NCBI RefSeq assembly: GCF_003369915.1
Contig: NC_046677.1
Span: forward strand, 31,886,913 to 31,950,912
From: Drosophila miranda
Lineage: Eukaryota; Arthropoda; Insecta; Diptera; Drosophilidae
Length of the DNA: 64,000 nucleotides
Reading direction: 5' to 3'
A model generated the notes under the pieces. That model ran no database searches, was not told where the DNA came from, and worked only from the letters and a program-made list of their open reading frames with translations. How positions within the stretch are numbered: the first letter of the stretch is position 1; every line of letters begins with the position of its first letter. A program made the translations under genes and the position numbers. Positions 60,493 through 64,000 of the stretch are shown here, piece after piece.

Positions 60493-61095
60493 AGTCTGTT
60501 CAACTTTCAATGTCATCCATAGAACTAGGCAACAAAATCGAACTTCTTTTTTACTCAACGAATTATATATTTGGATAAAATTAAACGCTCCACGAATTTG
60601 ATGCATTTTGATTGGATTGGCATACAAAGATCGGGTTTCCCAAAAGTTATTCTCTAATGGAAAAGCACTTGAACGAAAATTTTTGCCGTTGTTGACCAGG
60701 GGGTTGAGGAGAACCATTGTGGAGGGACTGTTGAATATGGCATCCATGTCTTTGGGGGCACGGATATCGTACAGCTGAGTTGTCAGCACCGTCAGGGTGT
60801 CCTTCAGCTCAAACAGCCTGACGCATGTGGCCTCATTGAGCCTCGCCGCTTTTGGGTCCAGATAGAGGGACTTGGTCTGTCGCAGTCCGACTTGTTCCAC
60901 GTTCAGCCCCATGTGGTCGGTCAACAGATGGCTGATTAGGTCCGACGGGAAGCACATTATGTGGCAGGGCACGTCGGGGCACTGTATGGGTTCGGAGACC
61001 TTGCCAGTGTTGCGGTTCTCTCGGTGGGTAAAGGATTCCGTCGCGTATTGCCGGAGAAGGGTCCCAGTCCCAGAAGAAGCAGTCGCCAGCACAGC
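60484..61095 (-). CDS. DUF4729-like Cys/His protein, start not resolved
   Basis: A minus-strand frame of 203 residues, ending in TAG at 60484-60486. It contains PIQCPDVPCHIMCFPSDLIS followed by HLLTDH: a C-x4-C-x12-H-x4-H pattern as in DUF4729, a family of insect proteins often expressed in testis. Codon choice (CTG, ATC, GAC, TGC) supports real coding in the first 120 codons; the tail is less biased. There is no ATG before the conserved block: the first is at 60957, after it. The frame is open back to GATTGACAG at about 61096, a possible weak acceptor, so a 5' exon upstream is likely. Family assignment is by motif only. Confidence 0.55.
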   Translation of the reverse strand, partial: AVLATASSGTGTLLRQYATESFTHRENRNTGKVSEPIQCPDVPCHIMCFPSDLISHLLTDHMGLNVEQVGLRQTKSLYLDPKAARLNEATCVRLFELKDTLTVLTTQLYDIRAPKDMDAIFNSPSTMVLLNPLVNNGKNFRSSAFPLENNFWETRSLYANPIKMHQIRGAFNFIQIYNSLSKKEVRFCCLVLWMTLKVEQTLV

Positions 61096-61136
61096 CTGTC
61101 AATCGCCGACACACCCCAGAAATCACCAGCTCCTCG

Positions 61137-61538
61137 ATGGGTGCTATTCGAGCCCCCAGCGTGGACGGGCGTTATGCCAAGTACTTTGGCGTCCAGGAGA
61201 CCCTCAAGTCCACAACTACCGTGATCAAGACGCAGTCGATGCCGCCACGGATTGTGACCAAGGCGGAGGCCACCAACGAGCATGTGCGACAGCCGGGGAC
61301 GACATCTCCCACGCAGAAGCGTCGCGAGATGCTGAAGCGCATGCGTCCCATTTCCCTGGACACCTACACGAGCAGCTCCATCAGTCCCACAGCGATGCCC
61401 AGTCCCAAGAGAGCGCATTCGCCCAGCAAACTTGCAAAGGCCACCATCTCCAGCTTCGAGGACATTGAGGTCACGCCCCAAGAGCTAAATGCCGCCGGCA
61501 AGGACTTCAAGCGTCTGTGCGTCGAGATATTAGACTGA
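61137..61538 (+). CDS. Unassigned Ser/Thr/Pro-rich protein, at least 133 residues
   Basis: ATG at 61137 to TGA at 61536-61538, single exon. Strong Drosophila codon bias supports real coding. The protein is basic and Ser/Thr-rich in the middle (SPTQKRREMLKRMRPISL, SPKRAHSPSKLAKA), with a conserved-looking head APSVDGRYAKYFGVQETLKS and an acidic tail ending in FKRLCVEILD. No known domain is seen. The frame stays open upstream of this ATG for about 33 codons, overlapping the 5' end of the DUF4729-like frame on the other strand, so a longer or spliced start is possible. Several S/T-P pairs suggest kinase targets. Confidence 0.6.
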   Translation: MGAIRAPSVDGRYAKYFGVQETLKSTTTVIKTQSMPPRIVTKAEATNEHVRQPGTTSPTQKRREMLKRMRPISLDTYTSSSISPTAMPSPKRAHSPSKLAKATISSFEDIEVTPQELNAAGKDFKRLCVEILD

Positions 61539-61612
61539 AAAATTGTTAAATTTTGGCCAAGTATTCAAAATTCTCCCAATTTTTCCCCGATTCCCCAATC
61601 CCCAATCGAAAT

Positions 61613-62059
61613 TCAACCTTTTCCCCTTTTTTTTGCTCTCTCTGCATATGTGTGTGCGTGTGTGGATTGTAGCGCCTCAATGAAGTTGGAACCACCTGCG
61701 TATCCCTCCGGGTCGGAGCGATGCTTGACATTGCCATCGATGCGGTTGTGGCCGCCAAACCTAGGATCCTGTACCTGTACATCCTGTACATTCTTCGAGG
61801 CATGATGGTCCATGATGGCCATCACCTGGATGCAGTTGTATCCCTGCTGTGTTTGTAGCGGCGGCGCTCAACAACTAGAGGAGTGGGGAGTAATTAGCAT
61901 ATGGTGCAAGGATTCTCTTTCGCTTACTTCGTATCCTGCTACATCGCATACTGGCTCTTGTGGGAGCTCCTCCATAATCGCCTCGCTGTCCTCTAATTTG
62001 CAAAACGAGCTTAAGCAGCGGCAGAAACTGCAGGTGTCCGAGTGTATTTCTTCACGGTT
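61613..62059 (-). CDS. Two exons of an unassigned gene with a Cys-rich segment
   Basis: Exon A (61928-62059) is 44 codons, phase 0 at both ends, between a TTTTTCAG acceptor and a GTAAGC donor. It reads EEIHSDTCSFCRCLSSFCK, then EAIMEELPQEPVCDVAGYE, a Cys pattern loosely like a von Willebrand C half-domain. Exon B can start at 61846 after an ACACAG acceptor, in the same phase, and reads GYNCIQVMAIMDHHASKNVQ, DPRFGGHNRIDG, HRSDPEGYAGGSNFIEALQ, with clear codon bias up to about 61675. After that it runs through a CA repeat to a stop at 61613. The true 3' end and the 5' exons are not resolved. The same bases are also open on the + strand (about 61675-61850), which I judge to be a shadow. Confidence 0.4.
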
Positions 62060-64000
62060 CTGAAAAATTTCTAAAAAATTTGTCTATCTTTTAGTGTGAA
62101 ATTTAAGCACGAAAAATATAAAATGTGGAGCTCCCAAACGTAGGGGAAGGAGTCGTAAGTCTAACTGAAATGTATTAAAAGGTATAGACTGATAGACTGA
62201 CATTTGGCAGATATTCCTCTGCCATCTATGAGTGTCACTGAGGTTCAATGGCAGCTTTACTTTCGTCGGACATTTTCCGATTATGATCTGATTGTTTTTA
62301 TTTGTTTTAAATATTCCGCTTTAAATTACTTAATATTATAAATAGATATCTCAAAAAAAAATTTTTTTTCATAATTTCCCTGAGAGTGCCAACAGCTGGC
62401 GGGGGCACGCCTCAAAAGTGTGCATGTATCTCTAACCAAATAAATAGCTCTAGCCAAATAGCGTGCAGCCCTCAGCCCCCAGCAATGCCCTGCCTCTTCT
62501 AATCTGTTTAAATATTTAAATTGAGCCATAAACCTGTAACTTGTCGGCTGTTTTCAAGGTTATCATTCGATGGTTTTCTTGATGGTCTCGGTCTCGGTCT
62601 CGGTTCGGCTTTTCAGTTTTCAGTTCGGTCTTCGATTTGACCTCTAGAGCGGTGCATGGCCACCGAACGAACAACCGTTGGAATGTCGGTGCACACGTGA
62701 GCTTGCCCTAGGAAAATCGGCATCGGCATCGATATCGGTATCCACATTTATCTTAATGCGCCATTCGATTAACCGAAGCCATTGTTTGATTTAATTTGAT
62801 GGTTTGTTGTGCATTTCATTACACGATGATTGGGCTCTAAATTTATGATTGAGGAAGGGCGTCAATCGGGTGAGAGGGTCTTGGGATGGCTATCATTGGC
62901 TTAACTGATTGATACAATATTCAATTAATAGCGGGATAAGGTATATAAATTTGAATTGCTGTCATTTGGGTTGTACGAATATTGGAAACTATCTATATAG
63001 TTTATATAGTATACGTTGGAGTAATAAAGCACTAGATTATGCATTCCTTGGGGAATGCAAGTGGCATATTCCAATGCAAGTTCCATATTTGATTCCACTC
63101 TATTCGAAAACTATTGCTAGGCTATTATAACAAATTAATCGAAACATTTGTTAGAATTTTAATCAGTTCTAGACTATACATGAACACTTCTATATTTGCT
63201 GTCCCTATCAATATTATTCAGATAATTAGAAGAAATAGAAATTGAAATTTAGTTAAAAAATAACATATGTACATGCTCGTATTAATTGCGATAATAATTG
63301 GAATCGACTTGGCAATAGGCATAAAAGGGAAGATTTATAATTAAATAAGTATACAATGTACATACATATGTACATTTATTAGCTTCAATACATTTATATA
63401 CATACATACATACATATCTCTTTATCCAACAATCGCACTAAAAAAGAAAATGCCAGACCGAATGTACTCCATAGTTTGCAGTGCAAATACGAATCAGTTG
63501 CGTAAATAATGCGTATCGTATGGGAAGCCCCCCTCCCAAAACCCAGCCCCCATTGCTCTTTTGAGGCATTTATAAATTACAGCCCCAGCGGCAGCGACAA
63601 GGGCCAAGAGCATTAACCATTTTGATTAGCAGCTGCAAAAACTACACAAAAAAAAGAATCCAACAAAAATATACATCCACACATGCATATGTAAATATGT
63701 CTTTATGTATGTACATACATATATACAAGAAAAATAGAAAGAAATATGCGTACAGTACAGCTACAAAACTAACAAAAACGTCAAACGCACTGACGAAAAA
63801 TCCGGGGAAAAAAGCGACTGAAATTCATTTGTCGATGCGATGCGTGTAGCCCTGAACATAACCTTGAGTTGGGTTGAGTGTGTTTTTGTTGTTGCTTTTT
63901 TTGTTATTTAAAGATTCGTTAATTTTTTTTCATGACTTTTAGTGCCTCTCTGTGGAAGCTTTTGTTGAATAAATGCGTTAGAGCGAGGCGCAGCAGAGAT
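62060..64000. other. AT-rich sequence without a recognised gene
   Basis: No frame here resembles a protein. It contains a GGTCTC tandem repeat at 62584-62607, many TACATA/CATATG-type short repeats (63.36-63.42 and 63.65-63.73 kb) and T or A runs. 5' exons of the Cys-rich minus-strand gene might lie here or beyond the edge. Confidence 0.5.

Noticed and set aside
60957..61481. A 174-codon minus-strand frame
   Set aside because: It is the antisense of the + strand 133-residue gene, rich in Gly, Leu and Arg, with no protein-like features.

Overview
This is nuclear DNA of a Drosophila. Short GT-AG introns, Drosophila codon use, TATCGATA (DRE-type) promoter motifs and a set of fly genes in a familiar order all point that way. 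The genes GMF, TMEM147-like, Syx5, cni, fzy, cact, NIF3-like and mRpL4 match the 35F cluster of D. melanogaster chromosome arm 2L (Muller element B). The protein differences from D. melanogaster and one interspersed repeat suggest a more distant species, probably obscura group; that species call is inference.

Layout. 1-30 kb is gene-dense. It holds the C-terminal exon of a His/Pro-rich protein (possibly crp), GMF (-), a broken F-box/LRR-like gene (-), a divergent alpha-kleisin probably c(2)M (+), TMEM147-like (-) and Syx5 (+) back to back, cni (-) and fzy (+) back to back, then the IkB gene cact (-) over 12.9 kb, a NIF3-like gene (+) and mRpL4 (-). Exon structures were worked out base by base from splice sites and reading phase, and they give full-length proteins. 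The third cact intron (9.7 kb) holds one TIR-flanked repeat and a group of Dorsal/NF-kB consensus sites. 30-60 kb is a gene desert rich in CT/GA, CAG/CTG and CA repeats, with one decayed coding relic near 42 kb and a strand-biased AAGTGCGTR motif. 60.2-62.1 kb is a tight group of four unassigned coding stretches on alternating strands, including a DUF4729-like cysteine/histidine ORF and a cysteine-rich exon. The last 2 kb shows no gene.

How the genes relate. Most are housekeeping genes with head-to-head or tail-to-tail spacing of a few hundred bases: ER translocon (TMEM147), ER-Golgi traffic (Syx5, cni), APC/C activation (fzy), mitochondrial translation (mRpL4) and actin debranching (GMF). 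cni and cact both act in Drosophila dorsoventral patterning, cni through Gurken export in the oocyte and cact by holding Dorsal in the cytoplasm. The probable new biology is regulatory (kB sites inside cact, the motif in the desert) and in the fast-evolving ORF group at 60-62 kb.
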